This document shows positions 9,001-15,536 of a stretch of DNA of 64,000 bases, in pieces. The first letter of the stretch is position 1. Every line of letters starts with the position of its first letter. The translations under genes and the position numbers were made by a program. The stretch is from RGIG1902 sp034926865 (GTDB lineage: Bacteria > Bacillota > Clostridia > Oscillospirales > Butyricicoccaceae): contig JAYFQP010000020.1 in assembly GCA_034926865.1 (NCBI GenBank), forward strand, positions 1-64,000. The letters run 5' to 3'. The notes beneath the pieces were generated by a model. The model did not search any database and had not been told where the DNA came from. It saw only the letters and a list, made by a program, of their open reading frames with translations.

Positions 9001-11897
9001 CGTTCACAATAGGGGCGAATAAGGCGGCAGGCGTTGGCACAGGTGCGGCCACCTACACTGGTTGGGCAACTGGCATCAGCGCAGGCCCGGCTAATGAAAG
9101 CGGACAGACACTGAGCTTCTGGCTCTCCGGATACGACACTTCGCTCTTCAGTGTACTGCCTGAGATATCCAGGACGGGAGACCTGACCTTTACGCCGTCT
9201 CCGACAAACACAGGAACCGCTGTGATCACCGTCACACTTTCCGACGATGGCGGAACTCCGGGAATGGATACCTCGGATACTCAAACCTTCAATATCAAGA
9301 TCCTTGGAACGAGTGAACTCGCCCTTGCGGGCACTGTGACGGACGCACTCAGCCGAGATCCCATTCCTGCCGGCGCAACTGTGAATCTTTACAATCTTTC
9401 CGGCACTTTGCTCAAGAGTACCATGACTGACCTGAATGGAGAATACATTTTCACAGGACTCACGGTTGATCAGTACATTGTCGAGGTCACAGGACAAAAC
9501 GATGCAGGCGAGGATTATAACAAGAACTGCAGAGTTGTTGATGTCGACTTTACGGCTAGCGCTACAGGAGTCATCACGGCTGACTTCCAGATGGCGAGAT
9601 TTATCCTGACGATTGCATCCAATCCAGTTGATATACTTGGAGACGGCGCGTCGGTCTCATATATCACCGCAACGGTTAAAGATACCGCCGGAAACGCGAT
9701 CAGCGGTGTTCCGCTGACCTTCTGGGCGGCGGACGGCACTTTCCTTGACGATATATCCTTGACTACAGATGCCAGCGGAACAGTTACTGTTCGATTTCAG
9801 TCCATGGCGCTTTCCGGAGTCAACCAGCGGATTGTGCCTGTCATGGTGACGGTCAGCGATGAAAGCAGGGGACTTTACGGAAGTGGCTGGCTTAAGGTTT
9901 ATTTCGTGCCTGGGTTTGTCAACGGAATAGTTCGCGACGGAAATACGGGTGATCCTGTAGAAGGCGCAACTGTAACGGTTTATAAAGATTTCGACCCCGC
10001 AGATGGCGTAATTGACTTCACGGAAACTGTAGTGACCGGGGCGGACGGCATCTACAAGATTGCTGTGCCTAAGGGGAACGTGGTATACAATATTTCTATC
10101 ACGAAGCCCGTTGCGGTTGGGGGTACCACCCAGGACGTGACATTTGATCAATCGGCGTCAGTAGGGGACATTACAGGTTCCAGCGCCCCGAGCGAGACTT
10201 ATCCCGCCGATATATCGGCAAGTGCCATAGCGCTGTTTACCGAGTCCAGTGGGACGACACTGCTCGTAACCGATACATCTTCTTCGGTCACGAATTATAC
10301 CAATGGCCTTTCCATGGAGATCGTGGATTCTCTGGGTGCGCCGATATCCGGGGTTACAGCCACTATGAATACGACCACGGGTGTTTTTGAGGCATCAGGG
10401 CTGACAGCCGGTTCAACTTATATATTGAATGCCGTCTACACCTTTGAAGACGGCCGGCAGCTCATCGTCGGAACAAGCACGATGACGATCTCCAGCACTG
10501 GGGAGATGAACATCAGCGAGGTGTTGATAGACCCGTATGGCACGATCACAGACAGCTCGTCCGGAAAGCCGATTGTGGGTGCGGAGGTTACGCTTTACTA
10601 CGCCAATACTACGGCAAATATTGATGCCGGGCTTGCGCCGGATTCACTTGTTCCATTGCCCCCCGTGCCGAACTTCCCCCCCGATGATAATGCCAACATG
10701 CAAAAATCCAACGAGAGCGGCTTTTATGCCTTTATGGTGTTTCCTGACACCGACTATTATATTGTCGCATCGAAAACGGGTTATAAGAGCTATACCAGCC
10801 CAACTATTTCCGTTGGATCAGCCATCGTCAACTGGAATTTCGTGATGACACGGTTGAGCTCGGATGGGCACGACGAAGGCTCTGCAACGCATGACCTTGC
10901 TGTCGAGATATCCTCAGAAAATATGAAAGTCGAGGAGGGTTCGTCCGTTGCGCTGACGGTGCTGTATAAAAATCAATCTTCTTCCACGGTTTCAAACTAT
11001 AGTGTTTCTGTCATCGTGCCTGACGGTATGAGTGTCTTGGATGCTGCTGGCGGAAAGGTTTCAGGTAACACTGTCACATGGGCAGGGACGGACTTAAAAT
11101 CGGGCGTCACCAAGAGCATAGAGCTTGTTTTGTCGGCTGCCCAGCTTTCGGACGAGGATCAGACGGTGACGATTGCGGCTGCGATTACCAGCACGGTGAA
11201 GCTTTCCAATACGGAGGACGATACGTCGACAATTAAGCTGCTGCTGTACTCCAACCGGTTTGATGCCACGCATAAACGGTATATCAAGGGTTACCCGGAT
11301 GGCAGCTTCGGACCGTCCAGAGATCTTACGAGGGCAGAGTCCGCGGCGATCTTTGCTAGGCTTTTGGATCTTGATATGTCTCAGACATCTGCAGGCTACT
11401 CTGATGTCAACTCAGAATATTGGGCAGTGGGTTATATCGCTGCGGTATCTGATTACGGCTTGATGCAGGGCTACAGCGACGGCAGTTTCCTGCCGGACCA
11501 AGCAATCACTAGGGCCGAGTTTGCCACAATAGCTGCAAGATACTTTGAGATTGAACGCAGCAATTCTGTAGCCCCGCTGGAGGAGCATTTCTCGGATATC
11601 ACAAACAGTTGGGCGAGAAGTACCATCGAGGAGGTCTACAGATACAGCATCATCAACGGTTATTCGGATGGCACATTCAGGCCAAACAACTCCATTTCAA
11701 GAGCCGAGGCGGTCACCATGATTAACCGAATGCTCTTCAGAGGCCCGGTTACTACGGATAAAACTGTGTTTACGGATATCTCATCCTCCGACTGGTTCTA
11801 TGGTCAGGTTATCGAGGCATCCCTGTCTCATGGATATACGGTCAACTCCGATGGGAGTGAGACTGTCAACAGATGGATAGAGGATGAGTTGGAATAA
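3..11897 (+). CDS. Giant cadherin-like repeat surface protein with SLH anchor (5' partial)
   Basis: The frame is open to the left window edge, so the N-terminus and signal peptide are missing; at least 3960 residues remain. Residues 1 to about 3085 (counted from position 42) are a chain of roughly 100-residue cadherin/Ig-like modules. I count about 29 junctions of the type V-N-D-x-P (e.g. AVNDAPVI, PVNDTPTI), each near acidic S/N-E-D stretches typical of calcium-binding linkers. Then come a CarboxypepD_reg/Cna-B-like module (about 3090), a Big_1/invasin-like module (about 3190), further Cna-B-like modules (about 3290 and 3500), a DUF11-like module (about 3616-3720) and three to four SLH repeats (about 3743-3951; GYPDGSFGPSRDLTRAE, GYSDGSFLPDQAITRAE, GYSDGTFRPNNSISRAE). 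SLH domains bind pyruvylated cell-wall polymers, so this is probably an S-layer-associated adhesin. The ligand is unknown. It is followed by an intrinsic terminator. Confidence 0.93.
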   Translation, partial: NGTKGTATIIGSTVTYTPDPDKNGSDSFVVTVSDGVLTDSVTVNVTITAVNDAPVITEGDSTSVTMSEDGNPLAFSLTLNATDADADTITWSISSVALHGTASVSGTGASKAITYTPVANYSGSDSFVVQISDGTVTDTIIVNVTVNEVNDAPVIAEGVTKSVTMSEDGSPLDFSLTLNATDVDADMITWSISSAASHGTASVSGTGSSMAITYAPTANYNGADSFTVEVSDGRGGTDTITVNVTVTAVNDIPVITGNVSATTPEDTTLDYSFTISDVEDAATSLTLTYASLDTTLLPGANMSITGSGADWILHIIPGANRSGTGSFTITLKDTAGVTVTKTVPVTVTEVNDAPIISTIENRTIEEDKNSGAIGFAISDVDTAVGSCVVSAVSDNAALIPNDDSHVVLSGDGANRTITLYPTENLSGTATITITVNDLSGGITITEFAVTVSPVNDTPTIDDISDKVTTEDVPIGPIHFHVHDIDSNGLTVSAFTNSTALIPAANIVVDTITSDDEYTITITPAVNKYGTATIYVTVRDDKGLTSTDSFVLTVSSMNDMPTISTITAKSTNEDTAITIPVTISDVETAVSSLSMSVVSSGNEILVPNDLSHITFGGSGASRTVIITPAADLYGFSEITVKVTDGDGGTATSTFTLTVNSQNDNPTFTAGSDITVTEDAEGTGAYSSASAWATGLYAGAPNESDQTFSFEVSNDNSTLFTALGQPTISDSGYLTFTTASNANGRATVSVRLKDSGNAYSDYKTFDIDITAVNDAPVAQDMSITMDTDEDLVYKGYLLASDVENSSLTYVAVTGASHGTVVILTSGAFTYTPASNYNGEDCFTFKVNDGELDSATATVTIDVQGVNDPPTAVDFSLTTAEDTPVYFDYSISDIDSDAEDLIAVRVTEPLKGEITYDNVSGKFVYTPGVNFHGTDQFIYRAFDGFRYSGTVTVSITVTAVNDTPLAFDGTFNLLENQTLHGVLKATDTDGDALTYALVTSTDTGTVGTVKLTDAAMGAFTFTPVTGYTGTATFTFKTTDTSSASSDIKTVTIVVSNYNHSPAITSTPVPVAFPTFQEDSTMSGAIIANDPDGDLVTFSVLSNVSHGSLTLNTDGTFIYTPNDNYNGKDRFTVVAKDPDGLYTNVVLAVITISPVNDGPVAYDQYLEVAVNGTLAGNLVAADIDGDSLTYTQESSPTLGNLTLNADGSFSYVAGSVSGVDTFTYHVSDGKGDYSEAIVKIYVTGSGGGPAAYVSGISDRTIYEDTSASLSLSVSSFAEGATINVTTSSSNHSLLLDENIKVNDNGNGLFTIVMTPIMHKIGRTVVTISVADGTTAITRTMILTVLKVNHDPMAANLERTIDQGTYIYDFVTGGDLNGDSLIFTKKTDPENGTVNFYSDGTFQYIPTDEYYSETGEYDSFTFTASDGTSTGDGTVMIHVTRVDTPPTATSAAYSINEDKNLTGQYLAGTDSNNGALTYTLVSTGNMGTADLVSSSTGEFTYRPVSNWYGTDYFTFYVTGPSGLTSGVERITITVASVNDVPTALTTSITTDEDLAFTGYLKATDVENSTLTYAIVSGPSNGVISGFDGATGLFTYTPNENVNGTDTFTYKVYDGTDYSDVTTVTVEITNVNDAPTVLDGCIEVNEDDTAYSNSTLLSSLAQDVDISDTLKYYIVQNASMGTVTVNLDGSFTYSATSNKNGTDYFSYKVVDSAGSSSNVGLITINLKPINDAPAMSAAQTSLIDQDSGVNRFNFIISDVEEPSSDLYITFSSSNPTVIPASNISDGGNAGERYLSITPAAGQVGTSEITITVWDNGKDGALNPYEPKSVSQTVTVSVTKDATNDTPTINGYSTNEKTLTTTAVVIDEDTSTSAIAFTIDDEESGGNLTLSWASSNTTLVVAGVSFGGSGVNRTITVTPDSNQNGSTVITVFVSDGTNTRTAKLNLTVNPVNDAPVVTRPANQTIKEDTSTDTLYFKVTDIDNTADQITTTGLATSSDQTKVKNENIIVLGDGEDRTVKVTPEENATGDVTITLNANDGEDTGSNTFVVQISPVNDAPTITTSTTTVEIDEDTVSEKIYFTVGDIDSTIAELTVSAVSGNTSLITPSGFEYGADSDSSRWIILTPSEDANGSAQITVTVRDEDKTASTSFTLTVNPINDRPTFTQGVNQAVLEDSGIKTVANWVGSMSTGPSNESSQSLTGFTLTTNNDELFSSRPSIDISTGTLTFTPAANKNGTANVTVTLTDNGGGLDTSVEHTFTITVTAVNDIPYFTAGGNVTVNEDSEEYKQAWATGISSGQANELAEGIDFIIDGNTNASLFNGDVVISDDGFLSFTPADDANGVSTITVYLRDDGGTANYGVDRSAIVSFTITVNSVNDSPSFTKGENIEVNEDAVAQTVKGWARNLSKGAANEIGQTLTFTLSGYDASLFSVQPKIDGTNGNLTFTPAVNKNGTTNVTVVLKDNGLTGNGGVDTFTTQNFSITINAVNDMPSFTKGSNITVSEDSGVYGPSNWATNLKRGGGADEDDQTLTFTLSGYDTTLFSVQPSIDGTTGRLTFEPAADANTAASGPITVTVVLRDSGGTTPGVDTYPTQTFTITITAVNDMPSYTGGGTVTVSEDAGSQTVTGWASELNKGAENESGQTLAFCVTAQDASQFEINPTIDSNGNLTYKTAADFNGTAKVNVYLKDNGGTPGVDKSATTTFDIVVTAMNDAPEAGDDTASVNEEGTVQITKSGLLANDTDVDLDVLNFYAIVSGPSHGALTLSGDGIYYTYQPDPDYNGTDTFTYTVSDEQGGTDTATVTITIAAVNDAPEAGDDVVTATEDIAKNINATDLLVNDTDVDLDTLTVTGVSSASANGGTVSLSGGVVTYTPKANYNGTDTFTYTVSDGQGGTDTATVTITIAAVNDTPEAGDDTASVNEDGTVQISKLGLLANDIDVDLDELSFDALISDVAHGALTLSGDGMYYTYAPDMDYNGLDSFTYQVRDGHGGTATGTVTITITPMNDMPSFTIGANKAAGVGTGAATYTGWATGISAGPANESGQTLSFWLSGYDTSLFSVLPEISRTGDLTFTPSPTNTGTAVITVTLSDDGGTPGMDTSDTQTFNIKILGTSELALAGTVTDALSRDPIPAGATVNLYNLSGTLLKSTMTDLNGEYIFTGLTVDQYIVEVTGQNDAGEDYNKNCRVVDVDFTASATGVITADFQMARFILTIASNPVDILGDGASVSYITATVKDTAGNAISGVPLTFWAADGTFLDDISLTTDASGTVTVRFQSMALSGVNQRIVPVMVTVSDESRGLYGSGWLKVYFVPGFVNGIVRDGNTGDPVEGATVTVYKDFDPADGVIDFTETVVTGADGIYKIAVPKGNVVYNISITKPVAVGGTTQDVTFDQSASVGDITGSSAPSETYPADISASAIALFTESSGTTLLVTDTSSSVTNYTNGLSMEIVDSLGAPISGVTATMNTTTGVFEASGLTAGSTYILNAVYTFEDGRQLIVGTSTMTISSTGEMNISEVLIDPYGTITDSSSGKPIVGAEVTLYYANTTANIDAGLAPDSLVPLPPVPNFPPDDNANMQKSNESGFYAFMVFPDTDYYIVASKTGYKSYTSPTISVGSAIVNWNFVMTRLSSDGHDEGSATHDLAVEISSENMKVEEGSSVALTVLYKNQSSSTVSNYSVSVIVPDGMSVLDAAGGKVSGNTVTWAGTDLKSGVTKSIELVLSAAQLSDEDQTVTIAAAITSTVKLSNTEDDTSTIKLLLYSNRFDATHKRYIKGYPDGSFGPSRDLTRAESAAIFARLLDLDMSQTSAGYSDVNSEYWAVGYIAAVSDYGLMQGYSDGSFLPDQAITRAEFATIAARYFEIERSNSVAPLEEHFSDITNSWARSTIEEVYRYSIINGYSDGTFRPNNSISRAEAVTMINRMLFRGPVTTDKTVFTDISSSDWFYGQVIEASLSHGYTVNSDGSETVNRWIEDELE
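8311..8714 (+). repeat. Near-identical module repeats inside the giant gene
   Basis: The segment 8311-8423 recurs at 8602-8714, exactly 291 bases (97 codons) further on. The first 40 bases are identical and only a handful of substitutions separate the two copies. A related pair, about 8115-8180 and 8703-8765, lies 588 bases apart (196 codons). In-frame spacing and DNA-level identity far above that of the other modules point to a recent internal duplication or gene conversion of cadherin-like modules. Confidence 0.85.
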
Positions 11898-12012
11898 ATC
11901 ACTTTGCGGCATGTGTCAAATAATATCAACCGTCAGAAAGAGGCTGAGCCCATAAAGAGGGTTGTTATGAATACACATACAGTAATAAATGCATCTGCAC
12001 ATTCCTGAATAT

Positions 12013-12046
12013 AAAAACAGGCTAACAATAAGTTAGCCTGTTTTTT
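12013..12046 (+). terminator. Intrinsic terminator after the giant surface gene
   Basis: A perfect inverted repeat of about 14 bp (arms 12013-12026 and 12032-12045, core GCTAAC/GTTAGC) has a 5-base loop and runs into a T tract. The left arm begins with an A run, so it could also work in reverse. It sits 116 bases after the stop of the giant gene. Confidence 0.9.
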
Positions 12047-12085
12047 ACACATAAAGTATTAAGAATACCTTTCAGAAAGGCTTTG

Positions 12086-12583
12086 ATGGCGAACGAAAGG
12101 AAAGTGTTATTTACCGCTGAGGCAAGGAATTATTTGAAAAAAGGATTTAAGGATGCGAGTATTGCCGATATAATGAAATATGCCAATATGCCAATATGGC
12201 AACTGGCACATTTTGTAATTGCTATGCTTCGAAAGATGTGCTGTTTGTGGAGATTTACAATAATGAGAACGCAAAACTCAAAAGCAGGATATTGTCTTAT
12301 TTGGATATGGATGTTTACCGCTCAGGTTATCATTGACCTCATAAAGAAGAAATTTGGCTTGAATATCTCGAGAAGTTTACCATGAAGGGGCTTACAACGC
12401 ATGAAGCAGATAAAATATAGAAGCAAAAAGTTGCTAATATGATATGTGTGGATATGAATAGAGGTTCTTTTTGCAGGGCTTTTGAGCACCGGTTTGATTG
12501 CATCGGCACGGGCCTTTTCAAATATTGATTTCGAAGGCAGACACATTGTCAGCCTTCTTTTGTATAGAACAGCAGAATTTTAG
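12086..12583 (+). pseudogene. Broken TetR-family transcriptional regulator
   Basis: An ATG at 12086 has a good ribosome site (AGAAAGG at 12074-12080). It opens a TetR-type helix-turn-helix start (MANERKVLFTAEARNYLKKG, then DASIADIMKYANM). The 8-mer CCAATATG is duplicated in tandem (12183-12190 and 12191-12198). Removing one copy restores the expected continuation (ATGTFCNCYASKDVLFVEIY), i.e. the end of the HTH and the usual Y-x-x-F-x-S-K-x-x-L region. The restored frame stops again near 12332, and the characteristic C-terminal stretch (IVSLLLYRTAEF) ends at 12583 in a frame that needs more shifts. The gene therefore has several lesions and is very likely inactive. Its former target is unknown. 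Confidence 0.8.
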
Positions 12584-12885
12584 AAAAGATGATGTTTGCC
12601 GGATAAAATACATATTCATCATGCTATTATGAATAATAAAATTACAATTTTTTTGTTTGCCGGCAACATTAAAGATATCATGCCGGACACCGTCAGCCGA
12701 TAAGACACGTAGGGAGACATAATGGTTATTGCTGTAAACAGTGCAAATGACGTTGAAAAATAAGCTGGAAAGCCGCGGCTCTTGAATTCTTCAGAGAAGC
12801 GGAATATACTGAAAAGCAGCAGCCCCGGAGCTTATAGAGCGTGCTAATAGGACTCTTGCTTCAAGATTGGAAGGGCGGATGAAAT
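12584..12885 (+). other. Intergenic region upstream of the Amt-kinase gene
   Basis: This 302-base stretch carries no convincing gene. Parts of it (about 12720-12880) read like decayed coding sequence with stops in every frame, but I cannot name a family. The only supported element is a promoter at 12782-12810, listed separately. Confidence 0.5.
12782..12810 (+). promoter_or_regulatory. Sigma-A-type promoter for the Amt-kinase operon
   Basis: TTGAAT (12782-12787), a 17-base spacer and TATACT (12805-12810) fit a vegetative promoter. Predicted initiation near 12817 leaves a leader of about 70 bases before the ATG at 12886. Confidence 0.55.
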
Positions 12886-14820
12886 ATGAATGGCATTGAT
12901 CACCTGTGGGTCGTGATCTGCGCCTGCTTTGTTTTTTTTATGCAAGCGGGATTTATCTGTTACGAGGTCGGCTTTGTCCGGCCAAAAAATGTGGTTAGCG
13001 TAGCCATCGAGAACATTATTGCCTTTGTAATTGCCACTTTGTCCTTTTATCTGGTGGGCTTTGCATTCATGTTCGGCACTACTTGGGGAGGCTTGATCGG
13101 AACTGATCATTGGCTGCTTTTGGGCTTAAACGGGAATTACGACTATATTTTTGCGCTTTATCATCTTATGTTTGCAGGAACAGCCGTGACGATCTTTTCC
13201 GGAAGTATGTCAGAGCGTACCAAGCTAAAGGCACTGGTCATTGCGGCCGCCGTAACTGGTATTATCATATATCCGATCTATGGACATTGGGTGTGGGGCG
13301 GCCATTATATCGTGCAATCCACATTTTTGAAAAGCCTCGGATACATGGATTATGCCGGGGCTACCGTGGTACACTCCACTGCTGGATGGATTGCTTTAGC
13401 TGGAACAATAGTGCTGGGGGCAAGAAAAGGCCGCTGGGATGAAAACGGGAAACCACGTAGAATGGGGCGGTCTAATATTCCGTTTGCGGCTTTGGGTACG
13501 TTTATCCTATGGTTCAGTTGGTTTGGCTTCAATGGGGGCAGCCTTTTTCGATTTGATGACAAGGTAGGCCTGATTCTGCTAAATACCAATTTCGCCGCTG
13601 CATTTGGAGTGGTGGGGGCTGTTCTGGCCACATATCTCTTTGCTCGTGATCAGAGCTATATGGAGGCGGTTTTTAGCGGTGCTCTGAGCGGGCTGGTAGC
13701 TATTACTGCAAGTTCCGACGTTCTTTTACCCTGGCAGGCAATTTTGGTGGGGCTTATTACCGGAGCAGTGACAGTGCTTGCCGGCATGCTTCTTCTAAAG
13801 CAAAAAATTGATGATGCGGTAAACGCCGTTCCAATACATGGATTCGGAGGTGCGTGCGGTACGATACTGTGCGCTGTGTTTGCCGATCCGGGGAAGTTGA
13901 GTCTTGCTTCCAGAGGCAAACAGATTTTGGTACAACTGCTTGGCGTAGGCTCCAATTTTGTGTGGGCCTTTGGCATGGGTCTTTTGATGTTTTGGATTTT
14001 GGACAGGACGATCGGGTTGCGCGTCTCCCCAGAGGAGGAGGAAAAAGGGCTCAATATCGTTGAGTTTTCTGATGTTACGTCTTGGCTGGAGCAGCTTAAA
14101 GAAGAGCACTATGAAAGTTTGACTAAGGATCTCGATAGAACAATCAGGAGACAAAATGTGGCACTGCGCCGTCAATCCGATCTTTTGGTAGCTACACAGG
14201 AGCGTGAGCGGGAGAAAATTGCACGGGATTTACACGATGGTGTTGGCCAATCGCTTGTGGCACTGAAGATAAATTTAGGGTTGCTTCCGATTCGATCGGA
14301 AGATGAGCAGCTCAGGCAACACGCGGAAAAGACAGTAAAAATGGTTGATAGCACTATTGCCGAAATCAGGAGCGTCATCGGCAACCTTAAGCCGACGGAA
14401 TTAAAAAATGACGGGCTTTCCAACGGCATAATAGCATTATGCCGTAAGCTTGAGGAACTCAGCGGAATTCAGTTCCATTGTAATATTACCGACACTATGC
14501 CTAAGTGGACCGAGACGGAGGAACTGAATATTTACCGCATTGTTCAGGAGTGCCTGACCAATACAATCAAGCATTCCGGCGCCACGGAGACTGATGTGAA
14601 CTTGCTGTCACTTAGTGAAAGCGTATTTCTTATCAGCGTGATCGACAACGGAAAAGGATTTGATATGCAGAGCATAAATTCGGGGTTCGGACTGAACAAC
14701 ATCCGGGAGCGTGCGGATATGTTGAATGCTAAAATGGTAATTGACAGCGCAGAAGGTCAAGGAACCCGCGTGATTTTGGAGATTCCACATGGAAAAAATT
14801 CAAGTATTTCTGGCAGATGA
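12886..14820 (+). CDS. Ammonium transporter fused to a NarL-type sensor histidine kinase
   Basis: Residues 1-380 form a complete Amt/MEP/Rh domain with about 11 membrane helices. The twin pore histidines are present (H163 in VVHSTAG, H318 in PIHGFGG), as are D155 and gate phenylalanines F96 and F215. Residues 390-440 look like a helical linker. Residues 440-510 are a HisKA_3 dimerisation/phosphoacceptor region (H450 in ARDLHDGVGQSL), and 545-640 a HATPase domain (N box around N559, G box DNGKGFD 587-593). This build suggests that ammonium passage or occupancy controls phosphorylation of the next gene product; Amt-kinase fusions are known in other bacteria. The position of the usual pore Gln before the Phe gate reads YHLMF, so His93 replaces Gln. 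The stop overlaps the regulator start by 32 bases, implying coupling. Confidence 0.93.
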   Translation: MNGIDHLWVVICACFVFFMQAGFICYEVGFVRPKNVVSVAIENIIAFVIATLSFYLVGFAFMFGTTWGGLIGTDHWLLLGLNGNYDYIFALYHLMFAGTAVTIFSGSMSERTKLKALVIAAAVTGIIIYPIYGHWVWGGHYIVQSTFLKSLGYMDYAGATVVHSTAGWIALAGTIVLGARKGRWDENGKPRRMGRSNIPFAALGTFILWFSWFGFNGGSLFRFDDKVGLILLNTNFAAAFGVVGAVLATYLFARDQSYMEAVFSGALSGLVAITASSDVLLPWQAILVGLITGAVTVLAGMLLLKQKIDDAVNAVPIHGFGGACGTILCAVFADPGKLSLASRGKQILVQLLGVGSNFVWAFGMGLLMFWILDRTIGLRVSPEEEEKGLNIVEFSDVTSWLEQLKEEHYESLTKDLDRTIRRQNVALRRQSDLLVATQEREREKIARDLHDGVGQSLVALKINLGLLPIRSEDEQLRQHAEKTVKMVDSTIAEIRSVIGNLKPTELKNDGLSNGIIALCRKLEELSGIQFHCNITDTMPKWTETEELNIYRIVQECLTNTIKHSGATETDVNLLSLSESVFLISVIDNGKGFDMQSINSGFGLNNIRERADMLNAKMVIDSAEGQGTRVILEIPHGKNSSISGR

Positions 14821-15436
14821 TCACAAGATTCTTAGAGAATCACTGGTGATCCTGCTTTCACAAAAGGACAATATTCAGGTCATTGGAGAAGCTGGGGATG
14901 GTCAGGAGGCATACCGCAAAATTGCCGAACTAAAGCCGGATGTTGCGGTGCTTGACATTTCTATTCCTAGACTTAACGGGCTGGATCTGGCTGCACGGCT
15001 CAGAAGCGAGATGCCTGAGGTTAGAACAGTGATATTAACCATGCATAAGACGGAGGAGTATGTGGCAAAGGCGTTGTGCTCCGGAGTACAGGGATATGTT
15101 CTGAAGGATAATGCGCTCGAAGAGTTGATCGAGTGTATTGAGAAGGTTTATAACGGGAAGATGTTTTTGTCTCAGGATGTGACCGGGTTCGTTGTAGATG
15201 GATTTATCAGCAGCTTCCGTGATGGAGGAATCCAAACTGAAGCAATTTCAACTCGGGAGAGGGAGATTCTGCAGCTTCTGGCAGAGGGCAAGACCAACAG
15301 GGATATTTCTGAGGAACTGAATCTGAGTATAAAAACGGTGGAAACTCATCGGGCAAATATAATGCGTAAACTCGGGCTGCGAAATTTGGCGGATCTTGTA
15401 CTTTATGCAGTAAGAAATCACATTATTCAACCGTAA
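14789..15436 (+). CDS. NarL/FixJ-family response regulator, partner of the Amt-kinase
   Basis: The 215-residue protein has a receiver domain (residues 1-120) with acidic pocket D10/D11, phospho-acceptor D56, T84 and K106, then a LuxR-type HTH (about 150-212; LSIKTVETHRANIMRKLGL). HisKA_3 kinases pair with NarL-type regulators, and the gene overlaps the kinase gene by 32 bases, so it is the obvious cognate partner. The next gene, a second amt 100 bases downstream, is a plausible target, but no operator could be assigned. Confidence 0.93.
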   Translation: MEKIQVFLADDHKILRESLVILLSQKDNIQVIGEAGDGQEAYRKIAELKPDVAVLDISIPRLNGLDLAARLRSEMPEVRTVILTMHKTEEYVAKALCSGVQGYVLKDNALEELIECIEKVYNGKMFLSQDVTGFVVDGFISSFRDGGIQTEAISTREREILQLLAEGKTNRDISEELNLSIKTVETHRANIMRKLGLRNLADLVLYAVRNHIIQP

Positions 15437-15536
15437 TTTACAGTAAATATATCAAAACTTTACAGGAAATCCCCTATTTTCATTTCCAAATCAACCGACT
15501 AGAATTAATTTGAATCGAAAGGTTGGAGGTCATAGT

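Noticed and set aside
47..10151. Many long reverse-strand open frames under the giant surface gene
   Set aside because: They are shadows produced by repetitive, T/A/G-codon-rich coding sequence; none has a ribosome site or family pattern, and the plus frame is continuous with clear domains.
1..11897. Repeated DNA in the surface gene as a possible CRISPR or satellite array
   Set aside because: Spacing is about 290-300 bases, always in codon multiples, and the repeats encode recognisable protein modules.
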